Translations under genes and position numbers: made by a program
Shown: in pieces, positions 23,864 to 31,586 of the stretch
How positions within the stretch are numbered: position 1 is the first letter of the stretch
Layout: each line of letters opens with the position of its first letter
Notes under the pieces: generated by a model
Seen by the model: only the letters and a program-made list of their open reading frames with translations
The model's database searches: none
Told to the model about the DNA's origin: nothing
Assembly (NCBI RefSeq): GCF_006496635.1
Contig: NZ_CP022958.1
Coordinates: 3,286,001-3,350,000, forward strand
Direction: 5' to 3'
DNA length: 64,000 nucleotides
Origin: Azoarcus sp. DD4
GTDB lineage: Bacteria; Pseudomonadota; Gammaproteobacteria; Burkholderiales; Rhodocyclaceae

Positions 23864-24900
23864 GCTGCGACTCCTTGTGCCTGTTTCGCCTTCGCCAGGG
23901 TGATGGCGGTGTCCTCGATCATGTCCTCCTGGCCGCCGACCATGCCGCGCCGGCCCATCTCGACCAGGATCTCGCGCGCCGGCACGCCGTACTTCTTCTC
24001 GGCGCGCTTGGCAAAGAGCAGGAAGGAGCCGTACACGCCCGCGTAGCCCAGCGTGAGCGCATCGCGGTCGATGCGGATCGGGAAGTCCATGATCGGCACG
24101 ACCAGATCCTCGGCCACGTCCTGGATCTTGAACACATCGACGCCGGTCTCGATCCCCATCAGGTCGCACACCGCGATCAGCACCTCCATCGGGGTGTTGC
24201 CCGCGCCCGCGCCCAGCCCGGCGGCGGCGGCGTCGATGCGGGTCGCCCCGGCTTCGATCGCGGCGATGCTGTTGGCGACGCCCATCGCGAGGTTGTGGTG
24301 GCCGTGGAAGCCGAGTTCGGTTTCGGGTTTCAAGGCAGCACGGACCGCGCCGATGCGCGCCTTCACCGTGTCGGGCAGCAGGTGACCGGCCGAGTCGGTG
24401 ACGTAGATGCAGTTGGCGCCATAGCTCTCCATCAGCTTCGCCTGCTGCACCAGCCCTTCCGGCGTGTTCATGTGCGCCATCATCAGAAAGCCCACGGTGT
24501 CCATGCCGAGCTTTCTCGCATAGCTGATGTGCTGCTCGGAGACATCGGCTTCGGTGCAGTGGGTGGCGACGCGGATGGTGTTCACCCCGAGTTCATGCGC
24601 CATCTTCAGGTGATCGACGGTGCCGATGCCCGGCAGCAGCAGCGCCGAGACCTTGGCCTGCTTCATCAGCGGGATCACCGCGCCGAGGTATTCCTCGTCG
24701 GTGTGCGCCGGAAAGCCGTAGTTCACCGAGCTGCCGCCCAGGCCGTCGCCGTGGGTGACTTCGATCAGCGGGATGCCCGCTTGATCGAGCCCTTGGGCGA
24801 TGGTCTTCATCTGCTCCAGCGTCATCAGGTGGCGCTTGGGATGCATGCCGTCCCTGAGCGTCATGTCGTGAACGGTGATGCGTTTGCCGCGAAGGTCCAT
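23860..24900 (-). CDS. dmpG: 4-hydroxy-2-oxovalerate aldolase
   Basis: 346 residues. TIM-barrel aldolase of the HMG-CoA-lyase-like family: VHDMTLRDGMHPKRH with metal-binding Asp, FHGHHNLAMGVANS with metal-binding His residues, and a C-terminal domain that contacts the dehydrogenase. It splits 4-hydroxy-2-oxovalerate to pyruvate and acetaldehyde and channels acetaldehyde to DmpF, encoded 14 nt upstream. ATG 24900 was chosen because it begins the conserved MDLRGKRITVHD. Confidence 0.97.
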   Translation of the reverse strand: MDLRGKRITVHDMTLRDGMHPKRHLMTLEQMKTIAQGLDQAGIPLIEVTHGDGLGGSSVNYGFPAHTDEEYLGAVIPLMKQAKVSALLLPGIGTVDHLKMAHELGVNTIRVATHCTEADVSEQHISYARKLGMDTVGFLMMAHMNTPEGLVQQAKLMESYGANCIYVTDSAGHLLPDTVKARIGAVRAALKPETELGFHGHHNLAMGVANSIAAIEAGATRIDAAAAGLGAGAGNTPMEVLIAVCDLMGIETGVDVFKIQDVAEDLVVPIMDFPIRIDRDALTLGYAGVYGSFLLFAKRAEKKYGVPAREILVEMGRRGMVGGQEDMIEDTAITLAKAKQAQGVAA

Positions 24901-24914
24901 GGTTTTCTCCTGAT

Positions 24915-25835
24915 TCAAGCCAGCACGGCGCGGTTGGATTCGAGGGTGAGACGGCCGGCGAGGATTTCCTCGGCGAACATCTCGGCGGTGCGGGCACCGG
25001 CTGCGGTCATGATGTCGAGGTTGCCGGCGTACTTCGGCAGGTAGTCGCCCAGGCCTTCGACCTCCAGATAGATCGACACCCGGTTGCCGTCGAAGACCGG
25101 GCCATTGACGAGCTTGTAGCCCGGCACGTACTTCTGGACCTCGCGGATCATCGCGTGGATGGACTCGGTGATCTTCTGCTGGTCCGGTTCGGTTTCGGTG
25201 AGGCAATGCACCGTGTCGCGCATGATCAGCGGCGGCTCGGCCGGGTTGAGGATGATGATGGCCTTGCCGACCTTGGCGCCGCCCACCTTCTCGACCGCGC
25301 CGGCGGTGGTGCGGGTGAATTCGTCGATGTTCTTGCGGGTGCCGGGGCCGGCGGATTTCGAGGACACGGTGGCGACGATCTCGCCGTATTTCACCGGCTG
25401 CACGCGGCTCACCGCCGCGACCATCGGGATGGTGGCCTGGCCGCCGCAGGTGACCATGTTCACGTTCATCTCACCCTTGCCCACATGCTCGACCAGATTG
25501 ACCGACGGCACGCAGAAGGGGCCGATGGCCGCGGGCGTCAAGTCGATCATCAGCACGCCCAGTTCATTGAGCTTGCGGCTGTTCTCGGCATGGACGTAGG
25601 CGGAAGTCGCGTCGAAGGCGATCTGCACGCCGTCGGCCTTCACATGGGGCAAGAGGCCGTCGACGCCGTCGGCGGTGGTCTTGAGCCCGAGCTCGCGGGC
25701 GCGCGCCAGGCCTTCGGAGGCGGCGTCGATGCCGACCATCCACACCGGCTCCAGCACCGGGCTGCGCTTCAGTTTGTAGAGCAGATCGGTGCCGATGTTG
25801 CCCGGGCCGATCAGCGCGCATTTGATCTTGTTCAT
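24915..25835 (-). CDS. dmpF: Acetaldehyde dehydrogenase (acylating)
   Basis: 306 residues. Rossmann N-terminus KCALIGPGNIGTDLLYKL, catalytic Cys in NMVTCGGQATIP, and the NPAEPPLIMRDTVHC dimer region. It converts acetaldehyde, NAD+ and CoA to acetyl-CoA, as a complex with DmpG. Start at 25835 is the conserved MNKIKCALIG; an AAGGAAGAG site is upstream. Confidence 0.97.
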   Translation of the reverse strand: MNKIKCALIGPGNIGTDLLYKLKRSPVLEPVWMVGIDAASEGLARARELGLKTTADGVDGLLPHVKADGVQIAFDATSAYVHAENSRKLNELGVLMIDLTPAAIGPFCVPSVNLVEHVGKGEMNVNMVTCGGQATIPMVAAVSRVQPVKYGEIVATVSSKSAGPGTRKNIDEFTRTTAGAVEKVGGAKVGKAIIILNPAEPPLIMRDTVHCLTETEPDQQKITESIHAMIREVQKYVPGYKLVNGPVFDGNRVSIYLEVEGLGDYLPKYAGNLDIMTAAGARTAEMFAEEILAGRLTLESNRAVLA

Positions 25836-25867
25836 GGGTCTCTTCCTTGCAGGGGTATGGGGTTCGC

Positions 25868-26662
25868 TCAGCCGATGCTGCGCACCACGCCGCCATCGAC
25901 GCGCAGCGCGGCACCGTTGGTGGCGGAAGACAGCGGGCTGCAGACGTAGGCGACGAGGTTGGCGACCTCGGCCGGTTCGATGAAGCGGCGCAGCAGCGAA
26001 CTCGGACGGTCGCGGTTGAAGAACTCGCGCTCCACCGTCTCCACCGCGACGCCTTGCTCGGCGGCGAGCTTGGCGAAGAAGTCGGCGACGCCTTCGGTGC
26101 GGGTCGGACCGGGCAGCACCGCGTTCACCGTGACGCCGGTGCCGGCGCAAGTCTCGGCCAGCCCGCGCGAGATCGACAGCTGGGCGGATTTGGTCATGCC
26201 GTAATGGACCATGTCGCCCGGCGGATTGAGGCCGGATTCGCTGGAGATGAACACCACCCGGCCCCAGTTGCGTGCCTTCATGCGCGGCAGGTAATGACGG
26301 GCGAGGCGCACGCCGCTCATCACGTTGGCCTCGAAGAAGTGCTGCCATTCGGCGTCGCCGATGTCTTCGAAGGCGCAGGGAGCGTAGATGCCGAGGTTGT
26401 TCACTACGATATCGACGTCGTCGCAGGCTGCGAGCAGCGCTGCCACACCGTCGGCGGTGGCCACATCGGCGGCGATGCCGCGCAGCTTCGCCGCCGGCAG
26501 CTCGGCGCGCAGGCGCGCGCAGGCGGCTTCCACCCGGCCGGCATCGCGGCCGTTGACCACCACCTCGGCGCCTTCGGCCGCCAGCCGGCGGGCGATCGCG
26601 TAGCCGATGCCGGCGGTCGAGCCGGTCACCAGGGCGCGCTTGCCGGAAAGCTCAAAGTCCAT
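25868..26662 (-). CDS. Short-chain dehydrogenase/reductase inside the meta-cleavage operon
   Basis: 264 residues, classical SDR: TGSTAGIGYAIARRL cofactor loop, NNLGIYAP (NAG-like), Ser in FISSESGLNPPG and YGMTKSAQ (YxxxK). All catalytic residues are present and NGRD after strand 2 suggests an NADP preference. It sits between dmpE and dmpF in the same direction, with 32 and 93 nt gaps. It is not part of the textbook dmp set and takes roughly the place that a hydrolase or other accessory gene would have. Substrate unknown; a hydroxyl/keto intermediate or a substituted-phenol side-chain alcohol are options. Confidence 0.85.
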   Translation of the reverse strand: MDFELSGKRALVTGSTAGIGYAIARRLAAEGAEVVVNGRDAGRVEAACARLRAELPAAKLRGIAADVATADGVAALLAACDDVDIVVNNLGIYAPCAFEDIGDAEWQHFFEANVMSGVRLARHYLPRMKARNWGRVVFISSESGLNPPGDMVHYGMTKSAQLSISRGLAETCAGTGVTVNAVLPGPTRTEGVADFFAKLAAEQGVAVETVEREFFNRDRPSSLLRRFIEPAEVANLVAYVCSPLSSATNGAALRVDGGVVRSIG

Positions 26663-26755
26663 GTGTTGTCTCCTGTGGGGAGAGGAACAGGCCACGCGAC
26701 GGGGCAGGAGAGAGGGAGAGAGAGCTCGCCCCGCCGCGCGCCTGCAACCGGAAAA

Positions 26756-27538
26756 TCAGACGAAGCGCACCGAACAGCCGCCGATGCCGCCGATGGTGAC
26801 GCGCAGGTTGTCGCCGGCCTTCACCGGCACCATGATCGCAAGCGAACCGGACAGGATGACTTCGCCCGCCTTCAGCGGAATGTCGAGGCTGCCCAGCGTG
26901 TTGGCCAGCCAGGCGACCGCGTTGGCCGGCGCGCCCAGCGCCGCGGCGCCGGCACCGGTGGCGACGATTTCGCCGTTCTTCTCGAGGATCATGCCGCAGG
27001 TGTTGAGATCGACCTTGCGCGGATCGACCAGGCTGTCGCCGAGCACGAAGACGCCGCAGGAGGCGTTGTCGGCGACGGTGTCCTGGATCTTGATCTTCCA
27101 GTCGCGGATGCGCGAATCGACGATCTCGAAGCAGGTCATCACGCCTTCGGTGGCGGCCAGCACGTCGGCAGCGGTCACGCCGGGGCCCTTCAGATCCTTC
27201 TTCAGCACGAAGGCGATCTCGCCTTCGGCCTTGGGCTGGATCAGGGTGTCGGCGGCGATGGCCTCGCCCTCGTTGTAGAGCATGCCGTCGGTGAGGATGC
27301 CGAAGTCGGGCTGATAGACGCCCAGCATGTTCATCACCGCCTTGGAGGTGACGCCGATCTTCTTGCCCACCACCCGCTCGCCCGCTTCCAGCCGGCGCGC
27401 GTTCATGCGCTGCTGGATGCGGTAGGCGTCGGCGATGGTGATGTCCGGATGGCGTTCGGTCAGCGGCGCCAGCACTTCGCGCTTGACCAGCGCCTGGTAA
27501 AGCTCGTCGCCGAGCCGTTCGATCAAGGTCTTGTCCAT
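26756..27538 (-). CDS. dmpE: 2-hydroxypenta-2,4-dienoate (2-oxopent-4-enoate) hydratase
   Basis: 260 residues, same fold as DmpH: GKKIGVTSKAVMNMLGVYQPDFG, PKAEGEIAFVL and FEIVDSRIRDWKIKIQDTVADNASC. It adds water to 2-hydroxypenta-2,4-dienoate to form 4-hydroxy-2-oxovalerate. It lies 115 nt downstream of dmpC, with a strong hairpin in that gap. Confidence 0.92.
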   Translation of the reverse strand: MDKTLIERLGDELYQALVKREVLAPLTERHPDITIADAYRIQQRMNARRLEAGERVVGKKIGVTSKAVMNMLGVYQPDFGILTDGMLYNEGEAIAADTLIQPKAEGEIAFVLKKDLKGPGVTAADVLAATEGVMTCFEIVDSRIRDWKIKIQDTVADNASCGVFVLGDSLVDPRKVDLNTCGMILEKNGEIVATGAGAAALGAPANAVAWLANTLGSLDIPLKAGEVILSGSLAIMVPVKAGDNLRVTIGGIGGCSVRFV

Positions 27539-27612
27539 TTGCTACCTCCAATTTGTCGCTGCGCGAAGAGGGGTAACCCGTGGAGCGCCGGCTTTGCACA
27601 GCCGGCCCGCTC

Positions 27613-27647
27613 GACAGGCGCGGCGCGTGCGCCGCGAAACCCCTGTC
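27613..27647 (-). other. Hairpin between dmpC and dmpE
   Basis: An outer 6-bp stem (27613-27618 with 27642-27647) and an inner perfect 8-bp stem CGCGGCGC/GCGCCGCG, with a 5-nt bulge. No T-run follows in either direction. It may be a processing or stability element separating dmpC from dmpEFGHI messages. Confidence 0.5.
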
Positions 27648-27653
27648 TCGCCC

Positions 27654-29108
27654 TCAGAGCTTGATGCAGATGTTCTTCTGCTCGGTATAGAACTCGAGCG
27701 AATGCACCCCGCCCTCGCGGCCGATGCCGGACTGCTTGGCGCCGCCGAAGGGGGTGCGCAGGTCGCGCAGGAACCAGGAATTCACCCACACCAAGCCGGC
27801 TTCGATCTGGCCGGCGACGCGGTGGGCGCGGGCCAGGTCCTTGGTCCACACCGAGCAGGCCAGGCCGTAGTCGGTGTCGTTGGCGCGGCGGATCACCTCG
27901 TCCTCAGCATCGAAGGGCTGGATCAGCGTGCAGGGGCCGAAGATTTCTTCGCGCGCGATCGGCGAGTTGTCGTCGAGACCGGTCCAGATCGTCGGTTGCA
28001 CCCAGGCGCCGTTGGCGAGTTCGCCCGGCATCTGCGGCACGCCGCCGCCGGTAACCACGGTGGCGCCGAGTTCTTTGGCCTTGTTGTAGTAGGAGAGCAC
28101 CTTGTTCTTGTGCTCCTGCGAGATCAGCGGGCCCATGCCGGTGCTGGCGTCTTCCGGGCGGCCGAGTTTCAGGCCTTCGGCGCCCTGCTTCAGCGCCGCG
28201 ACGAAGCGGTCGAAGATCGGCCGCTCGACGTACACCCGCTCGGTGCCGAGGCAGACCTGGCCGCAGTTGGCGAACACCGAACGCATGGTGCCTTCGATGG
28301 CGGCGTCGAAATCGCAGTCGGCGAACACGATGGCCGGGTTCTTGCCGCCCATCTCCAGCGACACCGGACGGGCGCCGTCGGCGGCGGCCTTCATGATCGC
28401 GGCGCCGGTGCGGGTTTCGCCGGTGAAGGTGATCGCGTTGACCTTGGGGTGGGTGGTGACGAACTCGCCCGCCGAACCCGGCCCGAAGCCGTGCACCACG
28501 TTGTACACACCCTTGGGCATGCCGACCTCGTTCATCACCTCGCCGAGCAGGGTCGCGGTCTGCGGGGTTTCTTCCGAGGGCTTGACCACCACGGTGTTGC
28601 CGCAGGCCAGCGCCGGGCCCACCTTCCAGGTCATCAGCAGCAGCGGCAAATTCCACGGGCAGATCACGCCGACCACGCCGACCGGGCGGCGCAGCGCGTA
28701 GTTGAGCGCACCGCGGCCATCCGGCGTGGCCATCTCGAAGAACTCGGTGGGCACGCTCTTGATGACGTCGGCGAAGATCTTGAAGTTGGCCGCGCCGCGC
28801 GGGATGTCGATATGGCTGGCGAGGCTCTTCGGCTTGCCGGTATCGGCGCATTCGGCGGCGAGGAAGTCGTCGAAGCGGCGGTTGATGCCGTCGGCCACCG
28901 CATTGAGCAGATCGACCCGCTCGGCCACCGTCATCTTGCCCCACGGCCCTTTGAGCGCGGCCTGGGCGGCAGCGACCGCGGCATCGACCTCGATCTTGCC
29001 CGCCTCGTGCACCAGCGCGATGCGCTGGTTATCTAGCGGCGAGTACTTGTCGAAAGTCTTCGCGGTGGCGACGAATTCGCCGTTGATGAAGTTGTGGATC
29101 TGTTTCAT
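27654..29108 (-). CDS. dmpC: 2-hydroxymuconic semialdehyde dehydrogenase
   Basis: 484 residues, aldehyde dehydrogenase family. Seen: ICPWNLPLLLMTWK, TGETRTG cofactor region, catalytic Glu in LEMGGKNP and catalytic Cys in NCGQVCLGTERV, C-terminal FGGAKQSGIGREGG. It oxidises the ring-cleavage product of catechol to 2-hydroxymuconate. ATG 29108 begins the conserved MKQIHNFINGEFV. This is the only visible branch enzyme after ring cleavage because dmpD is missing. Confidence 0.95.
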   Translation of the reverse strand: MKQIHNFINGEFVATAKTFDKYSPLDNQRIALVHEAGKIEVDAAVAAAQAALKGPWGKMTVAERVDLLNAVADGINRRFDDFLAAECADTGKPKSLASHIDIPRGAANFKIFADVIKSVPTEFFEMATPDGRGALNYALRRPVGVVGVICPWNLPLLLMTWKVGPALACGNTVVVKPSEETPQTATLLGEVMNEVGMPKGVYNVVHGFGPGSAGEFVTTHPKVNAITFTGETRTGAAIMKAAADGARPVSLEMGGKNPAIVFADCDFDAAIEGTMRSVFANCGQVCLGTERVYVERPIFDRFVAALKQGAEGLKLGRPEDASTGMGPLISQEHKNKVLSYYNKAKELGATVVTGGGVPQMPGELANGAWVQPTIWTGLDDNSPIAREEIFGPCTLIQPFDAEDEVIRRANDTDYGLACSVWTKDLARAHRVAGQIEAGLVWVNSWFLRDLRTPFGGAKQSGIGREGGVHSLEFYTEQKNICIKL

Positions 29109-29159
29109 GGATGCTCTCCGTGGCCGGCCAGCGCGTGCGCGCCACCCGTTATTCATTGC

Positions 29160-29597
29160 TCAATCTTCGATTTCGTCGGCACCGATGGCGCGCAGCCCGG
29201 CGCGCGCGCATTCGGCATCCTGTGCGGCCGAAGCGCCCGACACCCCGATGCCGCCAACCAGTTGCCCCTCCACCCGCAGCGGCAGACCGCCGCCGAACAC
29301 GATGAGGCGCGGCTGCGCCGAAAAGCCCAGCTTCATGCCCTCGTCCTCGCCGAACACCGACATCCACTGCGCCGTCGGAAAGCCGAAGCCGCCGGCGGTG
29401 TAGGCCTTGTCGATGGCGATCTGGATGGACTGCGGAAAGGCACCCGGCATGCGCAGGAAGGCCATCAGATTGCCCGTCGCGTCGGTGACGCCGACGTTGA
29501 TCCGCACGCCGAGCGATTCCGCATGCCGCACCGCCGCCTCGGCGGCACGGTGGGCGGCTTCCCAGGCGATGCAGGGCTGATTCACGACGACTTTCAT
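29160..29597 (-). CDS. GlcG/HbpS-like (DUF336) protein, first gene of the lower phenol operon
   Basis: 145 residues, haem-degrading/haem-binding GlcG-HbpS fold: CIAWEAAHRAAEAAVRHAESLGVRINVGVTDATGNLMAFLRM, IDKAYTAGGF, GGLPLRVEGQLVGGIGVSGAS. Members are found in many catabolic operons but their role is uncertain; haem binding or a small-molecule accessory role is proposed for the family. It starts 52 nt upstream of dmpC and directly faces the divergent GntR gene. Confidence 0.85.
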   Translation of the reverse strand: MKVVVNQPCIAWEAAHRAAEAAVRHAESLGVRINVGVTDATGNLMAFLRMPGAFPQSIQIAIDKAYTAGGFGFPTAQWMSVFGEDEGMKLGFSAQPRLIVFGGGLPLRVEGQLVGGIGVSGASAAQDAECARAGLRAIGADEIED

Positions 29598-29675
29598 TGG
29601 GCCTCTCCAGAGCGCGGACGCCTGCGGTCCGCGATGGACGTCAAGGTAAAACATCATATTCTCGACGTCAATATT

Positions 29676-29689
29676 AAATCTCGAGATTT
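29676..29689. promoter_or_regulatory. Palindromic operator candidate between GntR gene and lower operon
   Basis: AAATCTCGAGATTT is a perfect 14-bp palindrome in an AT-rich stretch, 79 nt upstream of the GlcG-like start and 68 nt upstream of the GntR start. Related sites occur at 31563-31574, 36475-36486 and 37130-37141, all in control regions of the phenol cluster. The divergent GntR is the natural candidate binder. Confidence 0.6.
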
Positions 29690-29718
29690 TTAGCTAACAG
29701 AAAAAATTTGCTGTCCGT

Positions 29719-29724
29719 TAGAAT
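29719..29724 (+). promoter_or_regulatory. Candidate -10 for the GntR gene
   Basis: TAGAAT in CGTTAGAATCC, 32 nt before the ATG. The upstream -35 is poor. If used, the palindrome at 29676-29689 would overlap or precede the -35, fitting autorepression. Confidence 0.35.
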
Positions 29725-29756
29725 CCCGCCATCCCGTATTCGCAGTGCGAACCACC

Positions 29757-30479
29757 ATGATCAACACCGCCGTCGCCGAAGCGCCCGACACCCAGGAACC
29801 CAAGACCCTGGTCGAAGCCGCCTACAACCGCTTGCGCCGCGACATCATCGAAGGCGTGCATCCGCCGGGCGAAAAGCTGCGCGTCGAGCATCTGAAGGAC
29901 CAGTACGAGGTCGGTGCCGGCACCCTGCGCGAAGCCCTGCTGCTGCTGGTCACCGACGCGCTGGTGGTGGCCCAGGGCCAGCGTGGCTTTCGCGTGGCGC
30001 CGATCTCGGTTGCCGACTTCGAAGACATCACCCGCACCCGCGTACTGCTCGAAACCGAGGCGCTGCGCCAGTCGATCGCGCTCGGCAGCGATGCCTGGGA
30101 GGCGGATCTGGTAGCCGCCTTCCATCGCCTGTCGCGCGCGGAGCAAAAGCTCGCCGACCACGACACCGGCACCACCGAGGAATGGGAGCTGCGCAACCGG
30201 GCCTTTCACGAAGCCCTGATCGCCGCCTGCCCGTCGCGCTGGATCCGTCATTTTCAGCACATCCTCTACCAGCAGTCGGAGCGCTACCGCCGCATCAGCC
30301 TGTTCCGCCAGCCGATCGCGCGCGACATCCACGCCGAGCACCAGGCCATCTTCGACGCCACCCTGGCACGCGATGCGACCCGCGCCACCTCCATCCTCAC
30401 CGAGCACATCCTGCGTACCCTCGACGCGGTGAAGCGCATGCCGGCCGATTTCTTCACCCGCCCGGCACAGCCACGCTGA
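29757..30479 (+). CDS. GntR-family (FadR/VanR-type) regulator in the phenol cluster
   Basis: 240 residues. N-terminal winged HTH (about 20-90, YNRLRRDIIEGVHPPGEKLRVEHLKDQYEVGAGTLREAL is the family pattern) and a C-terminal all-helical FCD ligand domain with the Asp/His set in ELRNRAFHEAL and HAEHQAIFDA. It is the only rightward gene inside the leftward phenol cluster, lying between dmpB and the lower operon. In Comamonas, GntR proteins AphS and PhcS repress phenol genes next to a DmpR-type activator, so a repressor of the ring-cleavage genes is a reasonable inference. Start: ATG 29757 is preferred over GTG 29745; neither has a strong ribosome site. Confidence 0.85.
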   Translation: MINTAVAEAPDTQEPKTLVEAAYNRLRRDIIEGVHPPGEKLRVEHLKDQYEVGAGTLREALLLLVTDALVVAQGQRGFRVAPISVADFEDITRTRVLLETEALRQSIALGSDAWEADLVAAFHRLSRAEQKLADHDTGTTEEWELRNRAFHEALIAACPSRWIRHFQHILYQQSERYRRISLFRQPIARDIHAEHQAIFDATLARDATRATSILTEHILRTLDAVKRMPADFFTRPAQPR

Positions 30480-30527
30480 TTCCCCTCCCTGCCCGCGGCC
30501 GCCCATATGACGACCGCGGGCAAGGCA

Positions 30528-31457
30528 TCAGGACACGACTGTCAGGAAGCGCTCGTTGAGCGCGCGGTCGTGATAGAAGATGCCGGTGCCCACCTCTTCC
30601 CAGGTCCACTTGATGGGCTTCCAGTCCGGATAGCTCTGGTAGCCGCCGCAGAAGGTCTCGAAGCGGTTGCCCGAGGGATCGAAGGCATAGATGGTGGTAC
30701 CGCGGGTGATGCCGTGGCGGGTGGGGCCGATGTCGATCGACACCTTGTTCATCGACATGATGTCGGCCGCGCGCAGCACCTTCTCCCAGCTGTCGAGCAG
30801 GAAGGAGATGTGGTGCAGCTTGCCCGGCTCCGGGTGGCGCACGAAAGCGATGTCGTGGGCCTTGATCGAGCACGACAGCCAGATCGCGAGGTCGGTCTTG
30901 CCGTCTTCCATCACCACGTGCTCCACCAGGTAGAAGCCGAGCACGTTGACGAAGATGTCCTGCACCTTCTCGATGTCCGGCCCGTAGAGCAGGCAGTGGT
31001 CCATGCGGATCGGGGCGATGCCGCGCTCCGCGTCCTTGGTCCAGGGGTCCGGGTTCACATACGACATGCCGTTGCCGACGTCGGTCTTCTCCGCGTAGAG
31101 CTCGATGTAGTGGCCGGACGGGATCAGGAAGCGCACCCGCTCGCCGGTTTCCAGCATTTCACCGGCCGGGATGCGCTCGGTGGTGAGGCCGTACTCCTTC
31201 AGGCGGCCGTCGAGTTTTTCCAGCGAAGCCTTGCTTGCCACCTTGAAGCCGAAGAAGTCGATACCGGCCTCATCCGCCTCGCGGATCACCAGGCTGTTGT
31301 GGTCACGTTCGTCCCAGGTCTTGAAATAGACGCGGCCCTGGCTGTCGCGGCCGGTCTCGATCAGGCCGAGCACGTTCTTGTAGTGATTGACACCTTCTTC
31401 GAGGTTGAGCACGCGCAGCGAGATGTGGCCGGGGCGCAGTACGTCGGTCATTGCCAT
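30528..31457 (-). CDS. dmpB: Catechol 2,3-dioxygenase
   Basis: 309 residues, extradiol type I dioxygenase with two vicinal-oxygen-chelate repeats. Metal ligands are visible as His in RMDHCLLYG, His in PGKLHHISFLL and Glu in GHYIELYAEK-type and terminal FETFCGGY contexts. It cleaves catechol to 2-hydroxymuconic semialdehyde. ATG 31457 (MAMTD) has GGAGGAG 6 nt upstream. A 129-nt AT-rich gap after dmpP suggests an additional promoter here. Confidence 0.96.
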   Translation of the reverse strand: MAMTDVLRPGHISLRVLNLEEGVNHYKNVLGLIETGRDSQGRVYFKTWDERDHNSLVIREADEAGIDFFGFKVASKASLEKLDGRLKEYGLTTERIPAGEMLETGERVRFLIPSGHYIELYAEKTDVGNGMSYVNPDPWTKDAERGIAPIRMDHCLLYGPDIEKVQDIFVNVLGFYLVEHVVMEDGKTDLAIWLSCSIKAHDIAFVRHPEPGKLHHISFLLDSWEKVLRAADIMSMNKVSIDIGPTRHGITRGTTIYAFDPSGNRFETFCGGYQSYPDWKPIKWTWEEVGTGIFYHDRALNERFLTVVS

Positions 31458-31562
31458 GATGGTCTCCTCCAGTGGTCTTTTGTGCGGCGCGAAGCGGCCG
31501 CTATGGAAAGGCGAAACGAGCAACTAGTTGGATGATACGTTTATAAACCGATAAATCAATAT

Positions 31563-31574
31563 AATCTCGATATT
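31563..31574. promoter_or_regulatory. Variant operator upstream of dmpB
   Basis: AATCTCGATATT matches the palindrome AATCTCGAGATT in 11 of 12 positions. It is in the AT-rich dmpP-dmpB gap, about 105 nt upstream of dmpB. Confidence 0.5.
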
Positions 31575-31586
31575 TCTTGATGGATC

